Shown piece by piece: positions 46,001 to 55,448 of a stretch of DNA of 64,000 nt. This DNA is from Ustilaginoidea virens (taxonomy: Eukaryota > Ascomycota > Sordariomycetes > Hypocreales > Clavicipitaceae). Each line of letters opens with the position of its first letter. The first letter of the stretch is position 1. The DNA is taken from assembly GCF_000687475.1 (NCBI RefSeq), contig NC_057320.1, positions 1,798,001 to 1,862,000 on the forward strand, written 5' to 3'. The notes under the pieces were generated by a model. The model was not told where the DNA came from and did no database searches. It saw nothing but the letters and a program-made list of their open reading frames with translations. The translations under genes were made by a program, and so were the position numbers.

Positions 46001-47122
46001 TCTTCGGCTCTGGCAACATACTCTGAGCGGGAGTTTTTCGAAATGGCATCACGGTAGTTGTCAATGGCACGTTTCATGTTGGAAACAAGCAGGCTCCATG
46101 TAAGTGGAGGTGTGGAACCATCGTCAAAGAAGGACCGAGGAACTGTGGCCGTGGTTGGGAGATTGTATGTAGTACTGGTGAATGATGTGGCCGAGGCCAT
46201 ACTTGGCCCTGGGCCGCCACCTTGCTTGTTAACTGTGAGAGGGTCGTTTTTGGTCCTTTGGCTGGAGGATGCGCCGCTTATAGAATCCATTGACGTAGAT
46301 GGCGACAGGACGCCACCAAGTGAAGCTCGGTTTCTTTCCTGTTGGGGGTGTTAGAAAGACAAAGAATACAAAAAATAAAGAAAGGGGGGGGGAAGAAAAA
46401 GAGAAAAAATAAAAAAATCATGGGCAGCTCGGAGATGAAACTGTGAAGCGGGTTTTTTTGGATCCTCTCACCAAATAAGGCTGTGACGCGATCATTAAGG
46501 ATTCGCCTTCGGCTTCCGATGCAGAGGTTGCAGAGTCGTCGTCTTCGTCCTGGCTTAGCCCCCGGGCCATCATTTCGAGAGGTGGCCTGGTCTTGTCTGG
46601 AATATTGACATTGGCCCGATCTCTAGGGCCCGTTTCTGTGGAGGAGATTGGTGACTCTAATGGAAGTTCCATGCTTCGATCGCCAGTCATCATGTTGTAG
46701 TAGAAAAGCCTCCCATCCGGAGTGGCTTGAGGTATCCAAAAGTCTGCTCTTGATCTATCGGCGGCATCGGCGCCTTCCAGTGGCAGATCGATGGGGCCGT
46801 CGCCTTCAGAATCGTCATCCTGTTCAAAGCTCTCATCGTAGCCCTCGATGGCTTCGGTCTCGTCGTCGACAGGGCCGAGGTGTCCGTTTCGGTCGTGGTC
46901 CGGCAAGTCGTCGGGGTTGGAGATGATCTGACAATAGTTGCTCGGGAACCAGCCCCGGACGCCGTTGATGACGCCGTCCCACCAGCCGCTCTCCAGCTGG
47001 GTGATGACCTGGATCACGTCGCCTTCGTGAAAGCTCAAGCTGGTTCTGTCGTCTGCCTCGTAGTCATAAAGAGCCCGCACATACATGGTGCCAGGCGGCG
47101 CCGTGCCCACGATGCCATCCAT
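43026..47122 (-). CDS. cdc25: Ras guanine nucleotide exchange factor, Cdc25 type, with SH3
   Basis: This activates Ras by GDP release, upstream of cAMP/PKA or MAPK signalling. Exons: complement(43026..43053, 43242..43512, 43598..43814, 43984..46338, 46472..47122), 1173 aa. An SH3 domain comes first (VRALYDYEADD...GWWDGVINGVRGWFPSNY, about residues 14-70). A WW-like segment follows (WIPQATPDGRLFYYN, then MELP where WELP is usual). The central region includes helices and a run of RSES repeats (about 656-680). RasGEF_N begins near 758 (GGSLLGLVEQLTRHD), and the catalytic domain near 917 (DVDVIEFARQLTIIESRLYG). Its core is FVSVADKCRGLNNFSTLTSI, LKRTWDQVPQ, FFGVYLTDLTFIEDG. The end RVLAESGFL comes from a 28-nt last exon. 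All four introns restore frame. The gene looks intact. Confidence 0.93.
43957..43971 (+). repeat. G15 run next to a (GA)n tract inside a RasGEF intron
   Basis: Fifteen Gs follow a GA-rich stretch (about 43925-43956), all within intron 43815..43983. On the coding strand this is C15 then CT-rich, beginning 12 bases after the GTTCGT donor. Confidence 0.93.
44954..45019 (-). repeat. In-frame 12-bp repeat encoding RSES units
   Basis: Five to six copies of a 12-bp unit encode Arg-Ser-Glu-Ser in the RasGEF linker. The frame is kept, so copy-number change alters only linker length. The motif resembles serine-rich kinase target sites, but that is inference. Confidence 0.88.
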
Positions 47123-49010
47123 GGCCAGTGCGGGGATGGAGAGGGGGATTGCGTCGGACGGGTACCGGATGGATGAGTCGACGGGAAACGACAGGTTTTA
47201 GAGGCGGTTTGAGAGTACGGATGGGGGGGAAAAGGCAGTCGAATGGGTAAGCGTCGCACGTCAACACGGAGCAAACCACTCCGGATAAGCGCACCAGGTT
47301 GGGGGTTGGTGGTGGTGCTCGGTAGGCAGGTACCTATGTTAGGTGCCTAACCCAGACAAAGTCCTAGGCAGGTAGACGGGATAGACGGGGTCAATACTTT
47401 CACACTGACTTTGAATCGACCAAGCAAGCAAGTGCTTTATAGCATGGCCGGTGCACGAGCCCTCCCCTCTTCAGGGCTGGATGTGACGTGACGATGGAGA
47501 GGCGGAACGAGCACTTGGTACGTGCGGGCAAGTGAGGGCGTTGAGACGGGAAGACAGGTTGCCAAGTTGCGAGGGTGCAAGGCTGACCAGACGGACGAGA
47601 CCCAAGATAAATGGGGATCAAACCAGCAGACAAAGCACTCCGTATGGCCACATCACATTGGCTGTAGGGGGGGCGAGGGCGCTGATGCGCGTAATAAGGT
47701 TAATGTTCTGAGCCGGTTGGTTTCAGAACGGCGACAGCGACTGCGCAGTGGGTTCCCCGTCCAGGCTGGTCTGGTTGACTAAGTGTTGGAATTAAGCCCA
47801 GCCCGCCCCCCAGCCAGTGGTCAGCCAAGCACCAAGCACCACATAAGCACCCAGAAACCTCAACCTGCACGGGTACCTAGTAGGTACTGGGCAGTGTAAA
47901 TGGATGATGTGTTACCACCCCGCCTCTGCGCGCAGGTGCCAGGTGTCCTAGGACTGCGGCTCTCCAAGTCCTCAGTAGGTCACTGCTCTTTTATTGTCGA
48001 TACAAGCAGGGCGACAGACGACAGATTGTTTCTCTCGCCTTTGAAGCAGAAGACGCTATTTTTTGGTCGTCCTCTGTTGCAATCATCGTCGGCGATAACC
48101 CACCTGGAGGAGCCAGCTCGAGGAGACGGTCACCAGCCATTATCGACAGGCCCGGTACATTAGGTAAGGTACCTAAGGTAGGTAGGTAGGTACCTCTAGG
48201 TACCTTACCTGACCTAGGTAGGTATGTACCTGCCAGGTACCCCAAGCACCTAATGAACACGCGTCTGAAATTGGTACTACTACTCCGTAGTTGCCTTCGG
48301 CTTTCCATTCCTTGAGCGCGATGCGTTGACTCCATGTCCACGATTCTCTTCCTTTTTTCCCCTATAACGCTCCCAATCCACGAGCTGGTGGGCAGTCCTA
48401 ACAAGGCACGAAGCATATGGCTTTAGGACCCAGGACTTTTCCACCGGACTGCTAGTTATGTCTGGCACAGCCCCTAGAAAATAGCCCTGTCCCCCCAGCC
48501 TTGTTGCCGCCCCCCGTCCCCCTGCACGGTACTTGTACAGTGGCTCGGCTTGACTGCCAAGCATTGATTGCGCCAAAGCAGCCCCCCGCTTTTTTAGGCA
48601 GTAAAGGCAATCGTCCTATTTCGGACCAGTCACGTGACCTTTCACCTTCGAAAAAAGAGCGGACAGGCATTGACAGCAAGGGGCTGCTCGATACGACACT
48701 GCTCCTCTTGCCCAGCCTCAATACATACTTCTCTACCTTGGGTAGTTTAGCCCCCCAACGACAATCTACAGTGATGACATCTTCAGCACTCGCAACAAAC
48801 CGAACACGACGATTGATAAAGCGTTTGCGGTGCCAGATAAAACAAACCTTCGGCATCGAGCCCATCGGCGACGAGCCCACACAGTCGCAACATCGCCAAA
48901 GAGAGTCTCGGCCTTTGTACTCCTTCAATCCTATCCTGGCTTGATTGTCTCAAAGGTAACACACACACACACACTCCAAGACTCTCGCTAGCTGGCCCCA
49001 TGTAGTCACG
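47123..49010. promoter_or_regulatory. Divergent region, RasGEF / U-box cyclophilin
   Basis: This 1.9 kb lies between opposed starts. It includes GGTACCTA-type words at about 47327-47375, an ACTCCGTA at 47637-47644, the densest palindrome cluster of the window at 48155-48253, another TACTCCGTA at 48281-48289 and a short (AC)n run at 48958-48974, just upstream of the cyclophilin start. The 147-codon plus frame at 48501-48944 is not supported by any domain. Confidence 0.5.
48155..48253. repeat. Dense GGTACCTA/AGGTA palindrome cluster
   Basis: About 100 bp are made almost entirely of AGGTA, TACCT, GGTACC and CCTAGG words in both orientations, so the stretch is largely self-complementary. Similar clusters occur at 2570-2635, 25486-25508 and 62900-63300. 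Confidence 0.85.
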
Positions 49011-50976
49011 ATGGGCAAGGGAACTGACAAGCTCTATGTAAGCAGATTTCCTCTCCCAACGCTTACAACGCTGCTGCTCACTCTTACCTGGGGCTCATAG
49101 ATCACGCACTCGGAATGGTCGTCTTCAGATGCCTATTCCGCAAGCACGGGTGCCCATGCATCCGCACGTCACGCCTCCGACGGGACGGCTTTCCGCCGAC
49201 TACCCTTCAACTTTTGTGCAGCCAGCCTTCAGCCTTTCAAGAACCCAGTCTGCACACCCGATGGTGTCATTTTCGACGTGGAAGTCATTGGCGCATGGCT
49301 GGACAAGCATCCGAATCAAAACCCTGTCAATGGCGAGCCGTTGAACAAGAAGGATCTGCTGCGATTGAATTTCACGCGAAACTCCAACTCTGACTCGCTC
49401 GGCGCTGGTCTTGGCGACGGCAGGGGCGACTTTATCGACCCCGTCACCTACAAGATCCTCACCGACAACACACACGTAGTGGCCATTCGTCATGGGACCT
49501 ATGCCAACGTGTTCGCATGGGAGACGGTGGAACGCATGAACATCAAGGCTAAGATGTGGAAGGACCTCCTCGACGACCAGGCCTTCACCCGTGCCGACAT
49601 CATCACTCTGCAAGATCCCCAGAATGCGGCCAGTCGCAATCTCGAGCAGTTCAAGTACCTCAAAGACGGGCAAGGGGCGCAGCTTAGCAAGGCGCAAGAG
49701 GGGGAACGGGACACTACCACGCTCAACGCCGCTGCCTTGGGAAGCATGGGAGACAAGATGCTCAAGGCCAAGGGAGCCGTGGAGAGGGCAAGGAGAATGC
49801 GGGAGGCGGGCGGGGATGTAAACCGAAACTCCACAACCTTGGCCAAGTCGACAGCTCACCAGCCATCCAACTCGTCTTCGAAAAGCGTGGTTGCCGTGCC
49901 TCATTCGTCGACTCGGAACAAGAGCTTGCCAGCAAACGCCGCTGCATATACGACGGGCAAGGCCGCCGCCAGCTTTACAAGTACCGGTCTGACGCCAGAG
50001 ACGAGCGGCGAACGGGCTCTATTGACGGAGGAGGATTTCATGCTGAAACCAAAACGAGTCAAAACCAAGGGCTATGCCCGAATGGAGACGAATCTTGGCG
50101 ATCTGACCATTGAGCTGCACACAGACACGGCGCCCAAGGCTGTCTGGAACTTTGTACGACTGGCACGGAAAGGTTACTACAAAGGCGTTGCCTTTCATCG
50201 AAACATAGCCAATTTCATGATTCAAGGAGGAGATCCTTCTGGAACAGGCAAAGGCGGTTCAAGCATATGGGGCAAATACTTTGATGATGAGATTGATGGA
50301 CCGTTGACTCACAACAGCAGAGGCATACGTGAGTACAAATCTACATTATTTCCCCGTCCATGACAGCTTACGTCCCCATCCCGGGAGCCAGTGAGAAAGA
50401 ATAAAGGGGGGGGGACACGTCTCCCATTCACCGGCCGCGACTGCGAATGGCTGATGCATCGTCTTCTCTGATACAGTTTCAATGGCCAACAAGGGCAAGA
50501 ACACAAACTCGAGCCAATTCTTCTTCACCTACAAAGCTACTCCTCACCTGGACCGGAAACACACCATATTCGGGCTCGTTGTCGACGGTAAAGAGGTCCT
50601 GACGAAAATGGAGGCAGTCCAGACGGATGAAAGCAACAGACCCGTCGCCAGCATCTTCATCAAGGACATTGTCGTATTTGTCGATCCGTTTGAGGTATTC
50701 CAGAGGGAAAAGAAGGAGCAAGAGCGAAAGGACAAGGAAAATGAAGAAGCTCGACGCAAAGGGGGCACCGATGATGACAGAATCACTTGGACCGGCAAGA
50801 GGATCCGTGGAGATTCGGCAGTCGGGTCAGCCGAAGGAAAGGAAAGCGTGGGGAAATACCTGATGGGAACCGCGCCAGTTGGGGCTACGGACGAAGTCTT
50901 GGAGGAAGCTCGGGATGAACCCGCGGGCAAGAAGCTGAAGGGAACCGGAGGTTTCGGAAATTTTGATAGTTGGTAA
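49011..50976 (+). CDS. U-box cyclophilin, peptidyl-prolyl isomerase-like 2
   Basis: Three exons: 49011..49037, 49101..50328, 50477..50976, 584 aa, typical for PPIL2/Cyp8. The first exon gives MGKGTDKLY, joined by a 63-nt intron to ITHSEWSSSDAYS. The U-box (about residues 36-110) reads LPFNFCAASLQPFKNPVCTP, then GVIFDVEVIGAWLDKHPNQN. The cyclophilin domain (about 330-480) has YKGVAFHRNIANFMIQGGDP, GGSSIWGKYFDDEI, SMANKGKNTNSSQFFFTY and HTIFGLVV. The active-site Arg of FHR is present. In this family the isomerase site is atypical and the protein acts in the spliceosome and as an E3 ligase. A charged tail ends in GGFGNFDSW. The second intron (148 nt) splits GI-LSMAN. Confidence 0.94.
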
Positions 50977-51740
50977 GAAGGTGAGGAACGTGTCATGAAG
51001 GGAGTTGCTGGCATGATGATGATGAACGTCTTGTCGTCGTTTCTGTTCAGGCCCCGGTAACTTGATTCGGACTTGCACACTGATTCAAGAAATGAACTGG
51101 CCTCGTGAAGAATTGGCCGTGTTGATGCGAGAGCCTGATTCGGAATTCCCGGGGCCTTGAGCTTAGGCAACCAGCTCGTTGCTTAGAGGGTAGAAGAGGT
51201 CCGATGTGATCCATAGCATCAGCAGAGCATCAGCACAGCACAGCATCAGCACAGCACAGCATCAGCCCAGCTCAACGGCAACAACACCAGCGGACGCCTG
51301 GATAATGACGGCGCAGCAGGCACAAGACACCAATTCTGGGACACCAAGTCGCGCATGCCGGCATTCGCAGTCCCGTCACGACCGGCAGCCAAGGAAGAGA
51401 GACGAGGTCCGCAGGGGAGAACGACCCCGACCGCGAGCAATGAATGGCCTGGCTATGTAACATCCACTCACAAGTTCAAGCCCCTTTATATAAAAACACG
51501 TCAATGTCAATGCTCAGGTCCCCATGTCCACTCCAGCAATCTCTCCTCTCACCACGCTACCTCTTCTAGGCCGACAAGTAAAAAGGAGGGGAAAAAAGAA
51601 GAAGAGAAAGAAAAAGAAAAGAGAGAGGAAAAGACAAAGCAAAACAAGGAAAACAGGACCTCGGCCCAGGCGGCCCAGCCAAGCATCCAACCATCCATAC
51701 CTGATGCTTCCCAACTCCCGCTGCGGCCCCTCTGTCCTAC
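50977..51740. other. Convergent 3' region, cyclophilin / GH64 gene
   Basis: This 0.76 kb contains a CAGCATCAGCACA-type tandem repeat at about 51214-51268 and an A/G-rich block at about 51580-51660. Overlapping frames of 80-130 codons on both strands have no family support. Confidence 0.55.
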
Positions 51741-52874
51741 CTAGTCGGACAACGGCCTGCCAACACAAACCGTCAGCTCCTGCGGATCGGGGTCGTTCAC
51801 AAAGCCAGACTGGTCCTCGCCCGACGACGGGCCGACGTCGTCATAGGGAAAGGCGTAGCCTCGCCCCTGGACGCTGACGAGGTGGCATATGCGCGAGTAG
51901 TGGTTCGTCACGGCGTCCTTGTAGTACGAGCCGAGCGTCTCCCCCTCTGGCTGGCGGCTGTTGGCGAGCAGCGTGGACCTGTTGAGGGCCGCCGCGATGC
52001 GCGCCCCCAGGTTGAGCATCTCCTCGGACACGCCCGGGCCGGCCGCAAAGGGCCCGGTGCTGCAGCTGAAGACGTCCGAGGCCGCGGGCTTGTCGAAGGA
52101 GCCGACGCCGTCAAAGGCGAGCTTGCCGTCCTTGCCCACCCTGCCGACCGCGTCGCCCCAGCGGAACTGCGTGTTGACCGTCAGGTCCTCGGAGGCGTAC
52201 TTTTCCCAGACGGCGTCGACGTACGGGGCGTAGTACCCCTCGAAGAGGTCGGGGCTCAGGACGCCGCCCGAGTTGGGGCTCAGGGCCCGCATGTTCGCCC
52301 CGGAGGGCGACTTGACGACGAGCCTGTCCCAGGCCTTCCCGTCCGCCCGGGCTTGGTCGGCCAGAGCGTCGCAGACGCGGTCCAGCCCGTCGGAGGGGAG
52401 GCCGGCGACCGTCTTGACGGACCCGCCCCCGGTCTTGAGCTGGATCGACACGGGGAGGCTGACAAAGTCGACAAAGGACACGTTGGCGTAGATCTGCTGC
52501 TCGTTCCAGGTGAGCTCGCAGAAGCCCCAGGCCAGGTTGTAGTTGGCGTCGGCGGGGTTGGTCGCCGAGGGCTCGACCAGGGCCGGGCCGGGGTTGACGA
52601 AGAAGCGGATGGGCTGGTCCTTGCAGAACCAGATGCGCGCCCCCGAGATGCGGCCAATGGACACGGTTCGCGAGGCGCCGTGCGCGCCGACGGCGATTGC
52701 GCAGTCAGCACCCACCGGCTGAAGGGTGTCGCTCGGGCTCGGGGGATGATGGGGCGTCTTGCCATCCGACGACAGCATCACGATGCCGTGCTCGTCCCGG
52801 CCGGTGATGTGGGCGTAGAGCTGCGACGCCCCGGTCTCGTTGCGGAGGACGACGTTGAGGGTTGCAGGTGCCAT
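51741..52874 (-). CDS. GH64 beta-1,3-glucanase (laminaripentaose-producing type)
   Basis: This intronless gene encodes 377 aa. The start ATG at 52874 has an excellent context (CAACCATGGCA) and gives MAPATLNVVLRNETG. The fold is a beta-barrel with a thaumatin-like part, cutting beta-1,3-glucan. Visible family blocks: RIWFCKDQPIRFFVNPGPAL with VEPSATNPADANYN, WGFCELTWN, ANVSFVDFVSLPVSIQL, GYYAPYVDAVWEKYA and a C-terminal NHYSRICHLVSVQGRGYAFP with YDDV. No signal peptide is visible, which is common in fungal GH64. Codon use is extreme: nearly all third positions are G or C, unlike adjacent genes. A 332-codon antisense frame (51882-52880) is a by-product of this composition. A GH16 glucanase lies 1.3 kb away on the same strand, suggesting shared use in glucan remodelling or fungal-wall attack. 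Confidence 0.92.
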   Translation of the reverse strand: MAPATLNVVLRNETGASQLYAHITGRDEHGIVMLSSDGKTPHHPPSPSDTLQPVGADCAIAVGAHGASRTVSIGRISGARIWFCKDQPIRFFVNPGPALVEPSATNPADANYNLAWGFCELTWNEQQIYANVSFVDFVSLPVSIQLKTGGGSVKTVAGLPSDGLDRVCDALADQARADGKAWDRLVVKSPSGANMRALSPNSGGVLSPDLFEGYYAPYVDAVWEKYASEDLTVNTQFRWGDAVGRVGKDGKLAFDGVGSFDKPAASDVFSCSTGPFAAGPGVSEEMLNLGARIAAALNRSTLLANSRQPEGETLGSYYKDAVTNHYSRICHLVSVQGRGYAFPYDDVGPSSGEDQSGFVNDPDPQELTVCVGRPLSD

Positions 52875-54197
52875 GGTTGACGGAGCGGGACAAGAAGCTT
52901 TCGCCTTGCAGCAGGCCAGGTGCATATATATACACATGTATATCATGTACACACACACACACAGAGACACACACACACACACACACATACATATATATAG
53001 ATGGTTGATGCTGAGGGCCCAGCCCAACGCACAGCAAAGTGGCTGCGTCGACCGGACGAGCCGTCGTGCACACGCGCGCACACACCGAGCGCATACACCC
53101 GCCCCCTTGCATCCGCCCCTTGCGGGGAGCCTGACACCAGCACGGAGTCCGATGGACTTGACAGCGCCGTCATTATGGTGGGAGGTGGGTGTTTTCCCCA
53201 GGCCCCAGGCCCCAGGCCCCTCCTGCGAGCGGCAATGCCTCCCTTTCCCTTTCCATCTTGGCTGTCAGGTCCGGGCGGCAACAAACCCGCGACCCGTGCC
53301 CCGCAACCCGCCGCGCCCCGCAACCCGTGCGTGCCCCGTGCCGTGTGCCGCGTGCCCCGTGCCGGAGGAAATCTGCCAAGTGGACCCCAGCCGCATCCAC
53401 ACCAACGGGCAGGCAGGGGGGGTGCGGGCACTGGGGCTCTTCTGGCCTTTCTGTCTTTTCTGTCTCCAGGCTGGCGTCGCATCACATGGCGCATGTCGCA
53501 TGCGGCGTCGACGTGCTGGCGCATTGACACATACCAAGCGGCTGGGCTTCCCCGCGCCGCGCTGCCTGTTGCTTGTCAGGCGTCAGGCTCCAGCGACTCA
53601 GGCGGCATGACAGCCTGGAAGCAGCACTGAGGCGGCGGCCACCCCCCGCCCCCCCCCCCCCCCCGGGCGCCCCACCTTTCCCCCTCCACCTCCGGTCCCA
53701 CCCCGGACCCGCCACTGCCCCACAAAGCCCACCCCCGGGGCAACCCCCCTCCCTTCTGTAGGCCCAGCTGTAGCTGTAGCCCCAGCTCCTTTAAACCACG
53801 TCGGTTCCCAGACTTCCAGCAAAAAATTGCAACTTCCTGGTCTCGTGTTCTCGCTCAACGTCTGCAAACCAGCTTCTGCCGCCCAATCGTCTTGAGCAGA
53901 CGGACCACTTACTCAACGGCGACGACGCTTGACCCCGCCTGATTCTCAGCCTGCTGAAGTGTATACGACCAACGTGAACAGGACCGACCGAGCATCACAC
54001 CACACAAATCGGCCGAGTTGCAACACCCGTCGTCATCATTCAACAAATCAGCTCGAGCCAGCTCGACAGCATACCAGCATACGAAAACCCCCCTCCAACC
54101 ACCGGCCGAAAACAAGCAACCACTCTTGCCCCCGTCGAGTCAACAGGGTCCGAATCCAGCCAGCCAGCCCAGCCCAGCCCAGCCCTGCCACTCATTG
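52875..54197. other. GC-rich spacer between GH64 and GH16 genes
   Basis: This 1.3 kb holds the GH64 promoter and the GH16 3' region. A (CA)n tract at about 52949-52988 lies 75-115 bp upstream of the GH64 start. Further on are CCCCAGG tandem units (about 53196-53222), degenerate CCCCGTGCCG units (about 53290-53365) and a 16-base C run at 53649-53664. Frames of 200-256 codons here read Arg/Pro/Ala-rich sequence on both strands and are composition artefacts. Confidence 0.6.
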
Positions 54198-55448
54198 CTA
54201 CCCGTCCGTAACCCCCATCATGCCAATCGCCACCAGCCAGATCCACCGCATCGCCGGGGGCCTTGCTGCATCCGACTCGTCAGAGCTGCCGCCGTCGTCG
54301 TCGTCGTCGTTTTCCTGGCTGCGGCCCCCGGCGCCGTCATCAGGGGGAGATGCCTGGTCGCCTTGGCCATTGTCTGTGGAGTTTCCCTCGGGTATCGGAC
54401 ACATGTTCCTGCTTGCGTCGTTGCTGGCGCGGCAAACCCCCTCCTGTCCCTGGGCATCTTGGTGGTGGTTGGGGTTGGACGAGTTGAAGTAAGCCTTCAC
54501 GTACCTCACCAAGGCTACAGCATCTGATGATGGTGGCCCGCCCGACCACGTCGGGTTGCCATTGCTCCAGTGTTGCAGAATGAGATGGCCTCCGCTCGAG
54601 GGGACGTCGCTGCCCGTCAACTCTGCTATCTGCTTCCCGTCCGCGTAGAATGTCACCAGTCCAGGTAGGTAGTCGAAGCGATACTCGTGAAAGTCATCCG
54701 TCGGGTCAAAGGCCAGGTTGACCCGTTTCAACGTGCCGCTTTTGCTTGCATCGTAGCCATCTCGCAGAGACTTCCACGAATGCACCACAAGGTTGACTGG
54801 AAAGACTCGGTTGCCCACATCAAACTCTCGGGACAGGAACTCCATGTCAATCTCTTGCGTGTCGTTCATGTACTGCATCGTATCCGCCCGTCCTCGTTGG
54901 CATGGCTGTTAGTTAGCACACCGGGGGGGGGAGAACTCGAACCAGTTACGGACGGCTAGACATGCGCGCATCCACCATACCCAGAAGAAGGCGGCACACG
55001 TGCCGGCAACACGCGCAAGCTTCATCATGGCTCGAAAGGAGCCCCAGAAGAGATCCCGTCGACTCGTGTCCATCTCGGCAGACGTGACCGCGCCCGACTC
55101 GGTGAGTCGGCTGGCCACTCGTAGAGCCATGACTGTCTGACCGTGTCGTGCTGTCCCTTTGCCCGCCGCCACGTCCTCCTGCGGCAGTAAAAACACATTG
55201 TCTGGCAGAAACGACTTTCCAAATCTGCCTCTCCCAGCCTCGGCTGACACGTTGAACTCCTGTCTGACCCAATCGGCGCTTTGGCTCACGTCTCGAATGG
55301 CGCTGAAGTCGGTGCTCAACGACTCGGCGAACAACAAGGACTTGTTTTCCTGCCGGGGATCCGGCATGCTGTATCCACCGCAAGCACATGTTCCAGCGCC
55401 AACGTGGGCGAACATGAAGAAGAACCCGACTCCCTTACCGCAGTGCAT
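54198..55448 (-). CDS. GH16-family endo-glucanase with hydrophobic C-tail
   Basis: Exons: complement(54198..54872, 54981..55448), 380 aa with start ATG 55448. The 108-nt intron joins GTCAAFFW to YMNDTQEIDMEFLS. The catalytic GH16 box is EIDME (nucleophile and acid/base at about E163 and E167). Other family features are CACGGYSMPDPR near the N terminus, HEYRFDYLPGLVTFYADGK and HWSNGNPTWSGGPPS. After the domain come an Asp/Ser-rich linker and a short hydrophobic end (MRWIWLVAIGMMGV), consistent with GPI attachment or an anchor at the cell wall or membrane. Substrate is probably beta-glucan. The N terminus (MHCGKGVGFFFMFAHVGAG) is a weak signal peptide; a true signal may come from an unrecognised upstream exon, so the 5' end is uncertain. 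Confidence 0.85.

Noticed and set aside
48501..48944. 147-codon plus frame upstream of the cyclophilin
   Set aside because: No domain, overlapped by minus frames, ends close to the cyclophilin start; treated as promoter and leader.
51882..52880. 332-codon antisense frame over the GH64 gene
   Set aside because: Explained by the GC-rich third positions of GH64; its Val/Gly/Arg-rich translation has no domain. Kept only as an observation.
52840..53630. 256- and 209-codon plus frames beside the GH64 gene
   Set aside because: Arg/Pro/Ala/His-rich translation of GC-rich repeats and a (CA)n tract; no family support.
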